Assembly: GCA_000961635.1 (NCBI GenBank)
Contig: LADQ01000278.1
Coordinates: 1 to 44,931, forward strand
Reading direction: 5' to 3'
DNA: 44,931 bases
Origin: Hoeflea sp. BRH_c9
Lineage (GTDB): Bacteria > Pseudomonadota > Alphaproteobacteria > Rhizobiales > Rhizobiaceae
The notes beneath the pieces are model-generated. The model was not told where the DNA came from, did no database searches, and saw only the letters and a list, made by a program, of their open reading frames with translations. How positions within the stretch are numbered: the stretch's first letter is position 1; each line of letters starts with the position of its first letter. The translations under genes were made by a program, and so were the position numbers. Shown piece after piece: positions 28,558-38,105 of this stretch.

Positions 28558-29220
28558 ATGAACCAGAACCCATCTGTTGCGGGGTTTTTCCCTGATTCCG
28601 GGTTTGTTTCACGTGAAACATGGGACCGGTTGGGCCTCTATGCTGATCTTGTGCGGAAATGGCAGGCGTCGATCAATCTGATTTCGCCGAAAACGCTGCC
28701 GGTGTTGTGGGAGCGGCACATGCTCGACAGCCTGCAATTGTACCGGCTCCGGCCAGAACCGTTGATCTGGCTGGACATGGGCAGCGGCGCGGGATTTCCC
28801 GGCCTGGTTACGGCGATTTGCCTCTGTGAGCATGAGTCCGGCTGGGTGCATCTGGTCGAGAGCAACAACAAGAAGGCAGCCTTTCTGCGTCAGGTGATTG
28901 CTAAAACCGGGGCGCGGGCCAGCGTCCATCCGGTTCGCGTCGAAGCAGCACGCGCCGAACTTGATGGAATCGAGGCCATTTCGGCACGAGCGCTGGCCTC
29001 GCTCGCCGATTTGCTCGCCTATGCCTGGCCTTTTGCGCTCGACAAGCCTTCCGTGGAGATGTGGTTCCACAAAGGCTTGGATTACCCTGAAGAAGTGCGA
29101 TCGGCGCGTGACCTTTGGGGCTTCGATCTGATAGAACATCACAGTCTGGCGCGGGATGGATCGGCAATCCTGCAGATCAGCAATCTAACCAAGAGAAACC
29201 AGGCCGTGGACCCTTCTTGA
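28558..29220 (+). CDS. rsmG: 16S rRNA (guanine-527-N7) methyltransferase RsmG (GidB)
   Basis: RsmG methylates G527 of 16S rRNA using S-adenosylmethionine; its loss gives low-level streptomycin resistance. The 220-residue protein has the conserved KWQASINLISPKTL and ERHMLDSLQL, then the AdoMet loop WLDMGSGAGFPGLV near residue 70. HLVESNNKKAAFLRQV follows, and EAISARALASLADLL lies further on. A perfect parS sequence is embedded at 28605-28620 and encodes part of FVSRET near residues 16-21. The stop overlaps the parA start (TGATG). Confidence 0.95.
   Translation: MNQNPSVAGFFPDSGFVSRETWDRLGLYADLVRKWQASINLISPKTLPVLWERHMLDSLQLYRLRPEPLIWLDMGSGAGFPGLVTAICLCEHESGWVHLVESNNKKAAFLRQVIAKTGARASVHPVRVEAARAELDGIEAISARALASLADLLAYAWPFALDKPSVEMWFHKGLDYPEEVRSARDLWGFDLIEHHSLARDGSAILQISNLTKRNQAVDPS
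28605..28620. promoter_or_regulatory. parS: Perfect parS site inside rsmG
   Basis: TGTTTCACGTGAAACA is identical to the consensus and is a full 16-bp palindrome. It lies within codons 16-21 of rsmG, so the coding sequence there is constrained by both functions. It is 6.6 kb from oriC and 1.4 kb before parB. Confidence 0.93.
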
Positions 29221-30014
29221 TGCAGATTTCAAAGAACCGGATCATCACCATTGCCAATCAAAAGGGTGGTGTCGGCAAAACCACCACCGCGATCAATCTC
29301 GCCACGGCGTTGGCGGCGATTGGGGAAGAGGTGTTGATTGTCGACATCGATCCGCAGGGCAATGCCAGCACAGGTCTCGGCATTGACCGCAAGGACCGTG
29401 GGGTGTCGGCCTATGATTTGCTTACCCACAATGCATCGGTTAGCGAAACAGTTATGCAGACGGCTGTGCCGCATCTGAGCATCATCCCCTCGACCATGGA
29501 TCTGCTGGGCGTGGAAATGGAGATCGCCGGCATGCCGGACCGTGTCTTCCGGCTCCGCAAGGCGCTCCAGGCGGAGGATGCGCGGCGCTACAATTATGTT
29601 CTGATCGATTGCCCGCCGTCGCTCAATCTGCTGACCATGAACGCCATGGCGGCGGCTCATTCCATTCTGGTCCCGTTGCAATGCGAATTTTTCGCGCTGG
29701 AGGGCTTGAGTCAGCTGCTGGAAACCGTCGAGCAGGTCCGCGATTCGCTCAATCCGACGCTGGACATCCAGGGCATCGTCATGACGATGTATGATCCGCG
29801 CAACAATCTTGCACACCAAGTTGTGGAAGATGTTCGGGCGCACCTTGGCGACAAGGTCTACCGAACCCTCATTCCGCGTAATGTCAGGGTCTCGGAGGCG
29901 CCGTCCTATGGCAAACCGGCAATCCTTTATGATCTGAAATGCTCCGGAAGCCAGGCCTATCTGCAGTTGGCCTCCGAAGTCATCCAGCGCGAACGTAACC
30001 GAAAAGCCGCCTGA
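29220..30014 (+). CDS. parA: Chromosome partitioning ATPase ParA
   Basis: ParA is the DNA-binding ATPase that moves ParB-parS complexes to segregate origins. The 264-residue protein opens MQISKNRIITIANQKGGVGK with the deviant Walker A motif KGGVGKTTTAIN. VDIDPQGNASTGLG follows as the A' motif, then YVLIDCPPSLNLL (Walker B). It lacks an N-terminal HTH, as expected of a chromosomal type. The ATG at 29220 overlaps the rsmG stop (TGATG). An earlier in-frame ATG at 29115 would overlap rsmG widely and is rejected. Confidence 0.96.
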   Translation: MQISKNRIITIANQKGGVGKTTTAINLATALAAIGEEVLIVDIDPQGNASTGLGIDRKDRGVSAYDLLTHNASVSETVMQTAVPHLSIIPSTMDLLGVEMEIAGMPDRVFRLRKALQAEDARRYNYVLIDCPPSLNLLTMNAMAAAHSILVPLQCEFFALEGLSQLLETVEQVRDSLNPTLDIQGIVMTMYDPRNNLAHQVVEDVRAHLGDKVYRTLIPRNVRVSEAPSYGKPAILYDLKCSGSQAYLQLASEVIQRERNRKAA

Positions 30015-30049
30015 GCCACCGGGGAACAGCGGCGAGAATGGATAGCATT

Positions 30050-30946
30050 ATGGCAGAAGATGTTTCGAAAAAGCGCCTCGGACGTGGCCTGGCGGCCCTG
30101 ATCGGAGAAATTGATCAGCCCTCCACGGCAGAGGCGAAGCCGGCGGTTTCAGCCGACCGGTTCGTGCCGATTGAACATGTCAGCCGCAATCCGCGCAATC
30201 CGCGGCGCAGTTTCGATCCAGCCGATCTGGAGGATCTGTCGCGTTCGATCCGCCAGCATGGAATTGTGCAGCCGGTTATGGTGCGCACCGCCGAGGCCGG
30301 TCGTTATGAAATCATCGCCGGTGAACGCCGCTGGCGCGCGGCTCAGATGGCCGGACTTGTGCAAATCCCGGTTATCGTGCGCGATGTCGACGACAGGACA
30401 GCGCTCGAAATCGCCATTGTCGAGAATGTGCAGCGGGCCGATCTGAATGCGCTGGAGGAAGCCCAGGGCTATGAACAGCTGATAGCCCTGTATGGCTATA
30501 CCCAGAATGATCTGGGTGAAGTGATTGGCAAGAGCCGCAGCCATGTGGCCAATTCGCTGCGGTTGCTCAAGCTCCCCGATGAGGTTCGGACCATGCTGGC
30601 GGAAGGCGCATTGTCGGCCGGTCATGCCCGCGCCATTGTCTCGACATCGGACCCGGTTGGGTTGGCCAGATTGATCGCCGATCGTGGATTGTCGGTCCGG
30701 GACGCTGAACGGCTGGCCCAGAAGGATGCGGATCAGGCCGGCAAGCCGGCTGGCCTGGAAACCAAATCAGCAGGTCATGCCGATTCCAAGGACGCCGACA
30801 CGCTGGCGCTTGAGAGAAGTCTCTCCGATGTGCTGGGCCTGAAGATTGAACTTGTGCACAAAGGACAGGGCGGCCAAATGCGGATCGACTATAAATCGCT
30901 CGAGCAATTGGATGAACTTTGCCGGCTATTGGGTGAAAAACAATAG
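30050..30946 (+). CDS. parB: Chromosome partitioning protein ParB (CTP-dependent clamp)
   Basis: ParB binds parS, loads onto DNA as a CTP-gated sliding clamp and recruits SMC and ParA. The roughly 298-residue protein opens KKRLGRGLAALIGE, the ParA-contacting peptide. IEHVSRNPRNPRRSFD (C-motif 1 region) and the CTP-binding box AGERRWRAAQMAG follow. Its helix-turn-helix KSRSHVANSLRLLKLPD reads parS. The C-terminal 40 residues form the dimerisation domain. ATG 30050 (MAEDVSKKRLG) resembles relatives best; ATG 30038 would add four residues. It converges on holA across 20 nt. Confidence 0.96.
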   Translation: MAEDVSKKRLGRGLAALIGEIDQPSTAEAKPAVSADRFVPIEHVSRNPRNPRRSFDPADLEDLSRSIRQHGIVQPVMVRTAEAGRYEIIAGERRWRAAQMAGLVQIPVIVRDVDDRTALEIAIVENVQRADLNALEEAQGYEQLIALYGYTQNDLGEVIGKSRSHVANSLRLLKLPDEVRTMLAEGALSAGHARAIVSTSDPVGLARLIADRGLSVRDAERLAQKDADQAGKPAGLETKSAGHADSKDADTLALERSLSDVLGLKIELVHKGQGGQMRIDYKSLEQLDELCRLLGEKQ

Positions 30947-30966
30947 ATATTTCAATATGATAGCTA

Positions 30967-31995
30967 CTATCGGCTGAGCAGGCAGGTGCGCAGCAGAGCT
31001 TGACGGGCGATGGCGGATTCCAATTGCGGCCGCCGCCGTGTCTCCAGCACCGCTTCGGCCAGCCGTCGCATCTCGCGGTTGATTGCATTGAGCCGCCAAT
31101 GGCGCAGCGCGCGCTCGATCACTGGCTTGCGTTTGAAGTGAATGCCGCGCCCCTTCTCGGCAAGGGCCTGCGCGGGTTGCCGCTGATGGTTTTCCACCAG
31201 GGAGCGCATGGCATCCAATTGTTCAAACTGGACAATGCAGCCACGCAACACCAGAAAGACCGAAGTCTTGGAGGCAAGGATTCGTTCAAGAGCGGCCTCC
31301 AGACGGGCAGCATCGCCTGAGAACACCGCATCTACCGCATCGTCCACCGAAAGTGCTGCAACATCGCCCATCGCCTCGATGACGTCGTCTTCGGTCACCG
31401 TTCCTGTGCCATGACAGTAAAGCGCAAGCTTTCTGAGTTCATTGCGGCTGGCCAATCGGTCGCCACCCAGAAGCTGAGACAGTCTCCGGCGGGCGTCTCC
31501 CTGGATCGTCAGGCCGGCGCCGCCGAGTTCCTCGTCGATGAGCGACTGAATGCCGCCGGCGTCGTCAGGATAGCAGGGGATAGCAAGCGCGGAGCGCGCA
31601 TTTTCGACCAGCTTGCGCAGCGCGCTGCCCTTCTTCAAATCCCCCGCCTCGATCAGGAGATGAGATGAGCCCGGGTCGGCCTCGGCAAGGGCGGTCAACG
31701 AGTCCAAAAGTCCGCGCTCGTTTCCCGCATTCTTGATCCAGACCAGACGATCGCCACCGAACAGGCTGATGGCGCCGAATTCATCCGCCAGCCGTCCGGG
31801 ATCACCGGAAAGATCGGCAGCTTCGAGCCTGAGAACGGCAAAATCGTCTTTTAGGTCAACGCCGGTCTTGGTGGCGATCTGGGCGGCGCGCTCCGATACA
31901 AGGCCGCGATCTGGCCCATAGACCAGGATGATCCGGTATGGCGTGCCTTGCCGGCGAATGAAGCCGGGAAATTCATGGGATTTGAGTTGGGCCAT
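30967..31995 (-). CDS. holA: DNA polymerase III delta subunit
   Basis: HolA opens the beta sliding clamp within the clamp loader. The 342-residue protein matches the family in length. The N-terminal domain (YRIILVYGPDRGLVSERAAQI) resembles a P-loop fold that has lost nucleotide binding. The clamp-contacting region lies near FGAISLFGGDRLVWI. The C-terminal collar domain includes ASKTSVFLVLRGCIVQFEQL. It is distal to leuS and lptE in a minus-strand operon, an order kept in many alphaproteobacteria. Confidence 0.94.
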   Translation of the reverse strand: MAQLKSHEFPGFIRRQGTPYRIILVYGPDRGLVSERAAQIATKTGVDLKDDFAVLRLEAADLSGDPGRLADEFGAISLFGGDRLVWIKNAGNERGLLDSLTALAEADPGSSHLLIEAGDLKKGSALRKLVENARSALAIPCYPDDAGGIQSLIDEELGGAGLTIQGDARRRLSQLLGGDRLASRNELRKLALYCHGTGTVTEDDVIEAMGDVAALSVDDAVDAVFSGDAARLEAALERILASKTSVFLVLRGCIVQFEQLDAMRSLVENHQRQPAQALAEKGRGIHFKRKPVIERALRHWRLNAINREMRRLAEAVLETRRRPQLESAIARQALLRTCLLSR

Positions 31996-32020
31996 GACGC
32001 CAGCACCATCAATCTATGAA

Positions 32021-32524
32021 TTATCGCGCAAGGGCTGCCGCAATATCCGCCCGGACAAGTGCAGCCACCGCTCGCGCGGCGCGGTCTTCCGCTTCAAGCT
32101 TGGCCCGTACCTGCGCGAATTGCTGGGAGGGCAGATCCAGTTGCGCATCCGCGAATCGTGAGCCCGACTTGATGATTTCACCGGTGGCGGCCATTTTGAG
32201 TTTGTAGTTTGCGGTCACGGTGGCGCGAGCGGCGGAAAACTCATTGTCCACGCCACCCGGCAAAATACCAGCAATACGGGATGAAACACTCAGCTCAAGC
32301 CGGTAGGCGCTGTCTTGCTGCTCGCCGCCGAAGCCAAGCACCAGCTCATTGCGGACAGTCTGTTCGACCCGGGAGTCCGCCACCGAGACAGAGACAGACT
32401 GCTTCTCGCCCGAGATCGTTCCATAAAGCGGTCGCGCCTGGCATCCGGCCAACAAAACCAAAGCCAAGGCGGCTGCCAATCCGTTTGTTTTCCAGCCCGA
32501 TCCGGGATTTTCAGATGACAACAT
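32021..32524 (-). CDS. lptE: LPS-assembly lipoprotein LptE
   Basis: LptE is the outer-membrane lipoprotein that plugs LptD for lipopolysaccharide insertion. The 167-residue precursor has a signal peptide with lipobox [20 protein letters not shown]; Cys near residue 27 would be lipidated. The rest is weakly conserved, as usual for the family. The assignment relies on the lipobox, the length and the position between leuS and holA. The ATG at 32524 overlaps the end of leuS by 14 nt; an upstream Met at 32644 would add a spurious leader. Confidence 0.85.
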   Translation of the reverse strand: MLSSENPGSGWKTNGLAAALALVLLAGCQARPLYGTISGEKQSVSVSVADSRVEQTVRNELVLGFGGEQQDSAYRLELSVSSRIAGILPGGVDNEFSAARATVTANYKLKMAATGEIIKSGSRFADAQLDLPSQQFAQVRAKLEAEDRAARAVAALVRADIAAALAR

Positions 32525-35123
32525 TGACGATCCTCTGGGGCACGATGATGAGTTTGCGCGGCGGCTTGCCTCCGGTCGCGGCTTGCACGAAATCGAGAGC
32601 CAGGACAGCCTTCTCCACGGCAGCTTGATCGGCATTGCGGTCAATTGTCAAATCCCCCCGCTTTTTGCCATTGATCTGAACCGGCAGGGTAATCTGCTCG
32701 TCGGTGACCAGGCCGGCATCAAAACCTGGCCAGGGCGTTGTCGTCACCATGCCGTCATTGCCGAGCAATTTCCAGCACTCCTCCGCCAGATGCGGCATCA
32801 TTGGCGCAATCAGCAACACGACCATGTCGGCAGCCTGCTTGCAGGCGGCCTTGAGATCCGGATCGGCCTTGCCGGCCGCAACCTCGGCCAGCGGGGCGGA
32901 AAGCGAGTTGACCAATTCGTAAAGCCGCGCCACAGCCTTGTTGAAGGCAAGCTTTTCGATGTCTTCGCCAATCGCCTTGACGGTCTTGTGGGCGCTGCGG
33001 GAGACGGCGAGCGCCCGGCCCGCGGTTCCGGTTTTTGCCGCAACGCCGTTCAGTTCGCCAGCGGCTTCGCCAAGCAGCCGCCAGATCCGCTGGACAAAGC
33101 GGTGCGCGCCTTCGACGCCGGCCTCGGTCCAGATCACATCGCGGTCCGGCGGCGAATCAGACAGCATGAAGAAGCGGGCGGTGTCGGCGCCATAGCTGTC
33201 GATAATGTCATCGGGATCAACGACATTCTTCTTCGATTTCGACATTTTCTCGATCGAGCCGATCGCGAGCGTCTCGCCGGTCTTGGCGTGGCGGGCCAGC
33301 CGTTCTCCCCCGTTGTCCTCGATGACAACGTCCGCCGGCGCGATCCATTCGCCCTTGCCGTCCTTGCCGGCGCGGTAGGTCTCGTGAACCACCATGCCTT
33401 GCGTAAACATCCCGCGGAACGGCTCCTTGAGATCAACATGGCCGGTCTGGCGCATGGCGCGGGTGAAAAACCGCGAATAGAGCAGGTGCAGGATCGCGTG
33501 TTCGATGCCGCCGATATACTGGTCCACCGGCAACCAGGCATTGGCGATCGCCGGATTGGTCGGCGTTTCATGGCGAGGCGCGGTGAACCGGGCAAAATAC
33601 CAGGATGAATCGACAAATGTGTCCATCGTGTCGGTTTCACGCCGTGCCGCCTTGCCGCAGGTGGGGCAGGCGACATGACGCCAGGTCGGATGATGATCGA
33701 GCGGATTGCCCGGCCGGTCCAGCGTCACGTCATCGGGCAGCTTGACCGGCAGGTCTTGAACCGGAACCGGAACGACGCCGCAATCGTCGCAATGGATCAC
33801 CGGGATCGGCGCGCCCCAATAGCGCTGGCGTGACAGGCCCCAGTCACGCAGACGGTAGCGCGTGATCGCCCTGCCCAGATTGCTGTCTTCGAACCAGCTG
33901 ATGGTCCGGTCGATCGCTTCCTGACCGGTGGCCTCGGTCAGGCCCGCGAAATGGTCGACATAGGACACTTTTTCCGATTTTGCCGGAACCAGCGCGTCGG
34001 CCACAATCGGGCTGTCGTCGCCGACCATGAAGAAGGCGTTGCGAACCGGCAGGCCATATTTGCGGGCAAAGTCGAGATCGCGCTGATCATGGGCCGGACA
34101 CCCGAACACGGCGCCGGTCCCGTATCCCATCAAAACGAAATTCCCCACCCAGACCGGCAATTCACGGTCTTCGGTGGGATGGCGGACCTTCAGGCCGGTG
34201 TCAAACCCGCGCTTTTCAGCCTTCTCCAGCGCTTCCTCGGAGGTTCCGATGCGGCGGCAATCGGCGTTAAAGGCCGCAAGGTCCGCATTGCCGGGCTCAA
34301 GCGCGAGCGACAGCGGGTGATCAGGCGAAATCGCCAGAAAACTGGCGCCGTGCATCGTGTCCGGCCGGGTGGAAAAGCAGGTGACCGTATCGATGTCGCT
34401 CAAGGGGGCGACAAGCGGAAAATCGATCTCGATCCCGCGTGACTTGCCGATCCAGTTGCGCTGCATCGTCCGGACCTTTTCCGGCCAGCCGTCAAGGTCA
34501 TCGAGCGCTTCATCCAGTTCCTCGGCGAAATCGGAAATACGGAAGAACCATTGTGTCAGGTCGCGCTGTTCGACCAGCGCGCCGGATCTCCAACCGCGTC
34601 CGTCGATCACCTGCTCATTGGCGAGCACGGTCATGTCCACCGGATCCCAATTGACCTTGGAGTTGCGCCGGTAAATCAGACCCGCGGCGAGGAAATCCAG
34701 GAACAGGGCTTGCTGCTGCTTGTAGTAGTCGACGTCACAGGTGGCGAACTCCCGGCTCCAGTCGAGTGACAGGCCCATGGATTTGAGCTGCTTGCGCATG
34801 GCGTCGATGTTGGCGTAGGTCCAGTCGCGCGGATGCACCTTGTTCTGCATGGCGGCGTTTTCCGCCGGCATGCCGAAAGCGTCCCAGCCCATTGGATGCA
34901 GCACGTTGAAGCCGCGGGCGCGCTTGTAGCGCGCCACCACGTCCCCCATGGCGTAGTTGCGGACATGGCCCATGTGGATCCGGCCGGACGGATAGGGAAA
35001 CATTTCCAGCACATAATATTTCGGAGCGGGACTGTTGTCGTCCGTTTCAAAAATCCGCGCCTCTTCCCACATGCGCTGCCAGCGGATTTCCGCCTGTTTG
35101 GGATTGTATCGTTCAATTGCCAT
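32511..35123 (-). CDS. leuS: Leucyl-tRNA synthetase
   Basis: LeuS charges tRNA-Leu. The 870-residue class I synthetase opens [20 protein letters not shown]. The HIGH-type motif is [20 protein letters not shown] near residue 42, and the KMSKS motif [15 protein letters not shown] is near residue 620. The CP1 editing domain contains [14 protein letters not shown] cysteine pair (HCDDCG and CPTCG) suggests a zinc-binding insert. The length is normal. It is first in leuS-lptE-holA and divergent from the YggS-family gene. Confidence 0.97.
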   Translation of the reverse strand: MAIERYNPKQAEIRWQRMWEEARIFETDDNSPAPKYYVLEMFPYPSGRIHMGHVRNYAMGDVVARYKRARGFNVLHPMGWDAFGMPAENAAMQNKVHPRDWTYANIDAMRKQLKSMGLSLDWSREFATCDVDYYKQQQALFLDFLAAGLIYRRNSKVNWDPVDMTVLANEQVIDGRGWRSGALVEQRDLTQWFFRISDFAEELDEALDDLDGWPEKVRTMQRNWIGKSRGIEIDFPLVAPLSDIDTVTCFSTRPDTMHGASFLAISPDHPLSLALEPGNADLAAFNADCRRIGTSEEALEKAEKRGFDTGLKVRHPTEDRELPVWVGNFVLMGYGTGAVFGCPAHDQRDLDFARKYGLPVRNAFFMVGDDSPIVADALVPAKSEKVSYVDHFAGLTEATGQEAIDRTISWFEDSNLGRAITRYRLRDWGLSRQRYWGAPIPVIHCDDCGVVPVPVQDLPVKLPDDVTLDRPGNPLDHHPTWRHVACPTCGKAARRETDTMDTFVDSSWYFARFTAPRHETPTNPAIANAWLPVDQYIGGIEHAILHLLYSRFFTRAMRQTGHVDLKEPFRGMFTQGMVVHETYRAGKDGKGEWIAPADVVIEDNGGERLARHAKTGETLAIGSIEKMSKSKKNVVDPDDIIDSYGADTARFFMLSDSPPDRDVIWTEAGVEGAHRFVQRIWRLLGEAAGELNGVAAKTGTAGRALAVSRSAHKTVKAIGEDIEKLAFNKAVARLYELVNSLSAPLAEVAAGKADPDLKAACKQAADMVVLLIAPMMPHLAEECWKLLGNDGMVTTTPWPGFDAGLVTDEQITLPVQINGKKRGDLTIDRNADQAAVEKAVLALDFVQAATGGKPPRKLIIVPQRIVNVVI

Positions 35124-35340
35124 GAAGGGTCACCAGAAACCTGTCCGATTTTGCCGCGACCTTCACCATGAAACCCGGCAAGCGTCAACCATTGAGCGGT
35201 TCTCGCAGCCAAGTTCGGCAGCGATTACCGGGTTGGCGTGGATCTTGTGCCGCGGAATGGCGGACCCGGGCCGATTGGCAAGGCGGCCGCGCTGCGTTAA
35301 CACCAATATAAGACCGGAAAGCAAGCCGATGGAGTGCAGC

Positions 35341-36000
35341 GTGAGCGTACAGCAAAATCTTGAGAAGATACGGGCGGCAATCGCCGCCGCTGAAACCGAA
35401 GCGGAGAGAAAAAAGGGCTCGGTGCGGCTGGTGGCGGTCTCCAAGACCAAATCCGCCGACGAGATCCGCCCGGTTATCGCTCTCGGACAGCGGCTGTTTG
35501 GCGAGAATCGGGTGCAGGAGGCGCAAACCAAATGGCCTGGCCTCAAGGCCGAGACCGCCGGCATCGAACTGCACCTGATAGGTCCGCTGCAATCGAACAA
35601 GACCGCCGACGCCGTGGCGCTGTTTGATGTGATCGAAACTGTCGACCGGGAAAAGATCGCACGCGAGATCGCGCGGGAAATAGACAAGCAGGAGAAGAGC
35701 CCTGGCCTCTATGTTCAGATCAACACCGGGTCGGAACCCCAAAAGGCCGGCATTGAGCCCGATGAGGCCGGCGCATTTATCGACTTTTGCCGCAATGATC
35801 TCAAACTGAAGATCACCGGGCTGATGTGCATTCCGCCGGTGGAGGAAAATCCGGGTCCGCATTTCGCCTTGCTCGCCAAAATCGCGCGGGATCATGATAT
35901 TGACACGCTGTCGATGGGCATGTCGGATGATTTTGAAACGGCAATCGGCTTCGGCGCGACGGAAGTCAGGGTCGGATCGGCAATTTTCGGTGCGCGCTAA
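35341..36000 (+). CDS. YggS-family pyridoxal phosphate homeostasis protein
   Basis: This family (YggS/PLPBP) binds pyridoxal 5'-phosphate on a barrel like alanine racemase but is not catalytic; loss disturbs PLP and amino-acid pools. The 219-residue protein has the Schiff-base lysine in VRLVAVSKTKSADEI near residue 35. The signature HLIGPLQSNKTADAV and the C-terminal LSMGMSDDFETAIGFGATEV (phosphate site) follow. The start is taken as GTG 35341, with GGAG 7 nt upstream. ATG 35329 gives four more residues. Confidence 0.92.
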   Translation: MSVQQNLEKIRAAIAAAETEAERKKGSVRLVAVSKTKSADEIRPVIALGQRLFGENRVQEAQTKWPGLKAETAGIELHLIGPLQSNKTADAVALFDVIETVDREKIAREIAREIDKQEKSPGLYVQINTGSEPQKAGIEPDEAGAFIDFCRNDLKLKITGLMCIPPVEENPGPHFALLAKIARDHDIDTLSMGMSDDFETAIGFGATEVRVGSAIFGAR

Positions 36001-36142
36001 TCGATTTTGTGGCGTGACCTAGCCGTTCGTCTAGTTTTCGCCGTCTGCGGTCGGGCATAGGGTGCCGCGAATTCGGAGTATCGAGGGTATATGCGCCGCC
36101 TGTCAGCGCCGGGCCGGCGTGTTTGTGGAGGAGACTATGGTG

Positions 36143-38050
36143 ATGAGCAGCTATGCTGAGGTCTACGGGAACTGGCGTGCGGATCCGGAAGGGTTCTGGA
36201 TGGACCAGGCCGAGGCGATTGACTGGTTCACAAAGCCCGAGACGGCATTTGATCCGGATCTCGGCGTCTATGGGCGCTGGTATCCGGACGGGATCACCAA
36301 TACCTGTCACAATTGCCTTGACAGGCATGTCGCCGCCGGCCGTGGCGATCAGGCGGCGCTCATTTACGACAGCCCGATCACCGGCGCCAAACGCACGATC
36401 AGCTATGCGGCGATGCTTGCGGAAGTCGAGGCGTTTGCCGGCGCCCTGTCCGACAAGGGCGTCGGCAAGGGCGACCGGGTGGTCATCTACATGCCGATGG
36501 TGCCCGAGGCGATTGTCGCCATGCTGGCCTGCGCGCGGCTTGGCGCCATTCATTCGGTGGTGTTTGGCGGTTTCGCCGCTTCCGAACTTGCCACCCGTAT
36601 CGAGGACAGCCAGGCAAAACTCATTGTCACCGCGTCCTGCGGCATCGAGCCCGGCCGCATCATCGCCTACAAGCCGTTGCTGGACGCCGCTATCGAGCAT
36701 TCGCATCACAAGCCTGACGCCACGATTGTGCTGCAACGGGAACAGCATCGCTGCGAGCTGATCGAGGGGCGGGATTTTGACTATGCGGCGCTGATTGCGG
36801 CGAATGCCGGCCGCAAAATTGCCTGTACGCCGGTTCTTTCGACCGACCCGCTCTATATTCTCTACACATCCGGCACCACCGGGCAACCCAAAGGCGTGGT
36901 GCGCGACAATGGCGGCCACATGGCCGCGCTTTATTGGTCGATGCACGCCATTTACGGGGTCAAGCCGGGCGAAGTGTTCTGGGCGGCGTCGGACATCGGT
37001 TGGGTGGTCGGCCATTCCTATATCGTCTATGCGCCGCTGTTGCATGGCAACACCACCATCGTGTTTGAAGGCAAGCCGGTCGGAACCCCTGATGCAGGGA
37101 CGTTCTGGCGGGTGATCGCCGAGCATGAGGTCGCGGTCCTGTTCACCGCGCCGACGGCCTTCCGCGCGATCAGAAAGGAAGACCCGCAGGCAAGCCTGAT
37201 TGAGAGCTACGATCTCTCCAATTTCCGGGCGCTGTTCCTGGCCGGCGAGCGGGCGGATCCGGATACGATTCAATGGTCCGAACGGGTGCTCAATGTCCCC
37301 GTCATCGATCATTGGTGGCAGACGGAAACCGGCTGGACGATTGCCGGCAATCCGATGGGACTGGGGTTGCTGCCGGTCAAATACGGCTCACCGGCGGTTC
37401 CGATGCCGGGTTATGATGTGCAGGTTGTCGATGATGCAGGTCATCCGGTGCCCGCCGGAACGCTGGGCAATATCGTGGTCAAACTGCCTTTGCCGCCGGG
37501 CTGCCTGCCAACCCTGTGGAACGCTGAAGAGCGTTTCCGCAATGCCTATCTCGTGGAATTCCCAGGATACTACAAGACAGCCGATGCGGGCTTTGTCGAT
37601 GACGACGGATATCTGTTCATCATGGCGCGCACCGATGACATCATTAATGTGGCGGGTCACCGGTTGTCGACGGGCGGCATGGAGGAGGCGGTCTCGGGGC
37701 ATCCGGATGTGGTGGAATGCGCGGTTATTGGCATTGCCGACGCCATGAAGGGGCAAATCCCGGCTGGCTTCATCGTCATCAACAACTCCAATGGCCGGAC
37801 CGATGACGAAGTTGAGAAGGAAGTGGTGAAGCTGGTGCGCGATCAGATCGGGCCAGTGGCCGCCTTCAAGACCGTGATGGTGGTCAAACGTCTGCCCAAG
37901 ACCCGCTCCGGCAAGATTTTGCGGGCGACCATGCAGAAAATCGCCGATGGCGAGGTCTGGAAAATGCCGGCAACCATCGATGATCCGGCCGTTCTCGATG
38001 AAATCGCTGCGGTGCTGACAAAGCGCGGGATCGCCAGGAAGGGAGATTGA
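36143..38050 (+). CDS. prpE: Propionyl-CoA synthetase (acyl-CoA ligase, PrpE type)
   Basis: This AMP-forming ligase activates short-chain acids, preferentially propionate in the PrpE group. The 635-residue protein has the acetate/propionate-type N-terminus (YAEVYGNWRADPEGFWMDQA). The P-loop is ILYTSGTTGQPKGVVRDNGG near residue 240. WWQTETGW and the A8 hinge GRTDDIINVAGHRLS-like segment (here ARTDDIINVAGHRL) follow. The catalytic lysine is in [14 protein letters not shown], a site of regulatory acylation in relatives. GGAGGAG lies 9 nt before ATG 36143; ATG 36137 is a closer alternative. PrpE-type RDNGG and PLPPGCLPTLW distinguish it from Acs. Confidence 0.88.
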   Translation: MSSYAEVYGNWRADPEGFWMDQAEAIDWFTKPETAFDPDLGVYGRWYPDGITNTCHNCLDRHVAAGRGDQAALIYDSPITGAKRTISYAAMLAEVEAFAGALSDKGVGKGDRVVIYMPMVPEAIVAMLACARLGAIHSVVFGGFAASELATRIEDSQAKLIVTASCGIEPGRIIAYKPLLDAAIEHSHHKPDATIVLQREQHRCELIEGRDFDYAALIAANAGRKIACTPVLSTDPLYILYTSGTTGQPKGVVRDNGGHMAALYWSMHAIYGVKPGEVFWAASDIGWVVGHSYIVYAPLLHGNTTIVFEGKPVGTPDAGTFWRVIAEHEVAVLFTAPTAFRAIRKEDPQASLIESYDLSNFRALFLAGERADPDTIQWSERVLNVPVIDHWWQTETGWTIAGNPMGLGLLPVKYGSPAVPMPGYDVQVVDDAGHPVPAGTLGNIVVKLPLPPGCLPTLWNAEERFRNAYLVEFPGYYKTADAGFVDDDGYLFIMARTDDIINVAGHRLSTGGMEEAVSGHPDVVECAVIGIADAMKGQIPAGFIVINNSNGRTDDEVEKEVVKLVRDQIGPVAAFKTVMVVKRLPKTRSGKILRATMQKIADGEVWKMPATIDDPAVLDEIAAVLTKRGIARKGD

Positions 38051-38105
38051 CCTTGGCGGCAGGCCGGGCCAATGTCCCGCCGCTTTGGCAGAAAAGGAAA
38101 AAATC

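Noticed and set aside
35966-37312. 448-codon minus-strand open frame opposite prpE
   Set aside because: It is antisense to a complete acyl-CoA synthetase and has no conserved motif.
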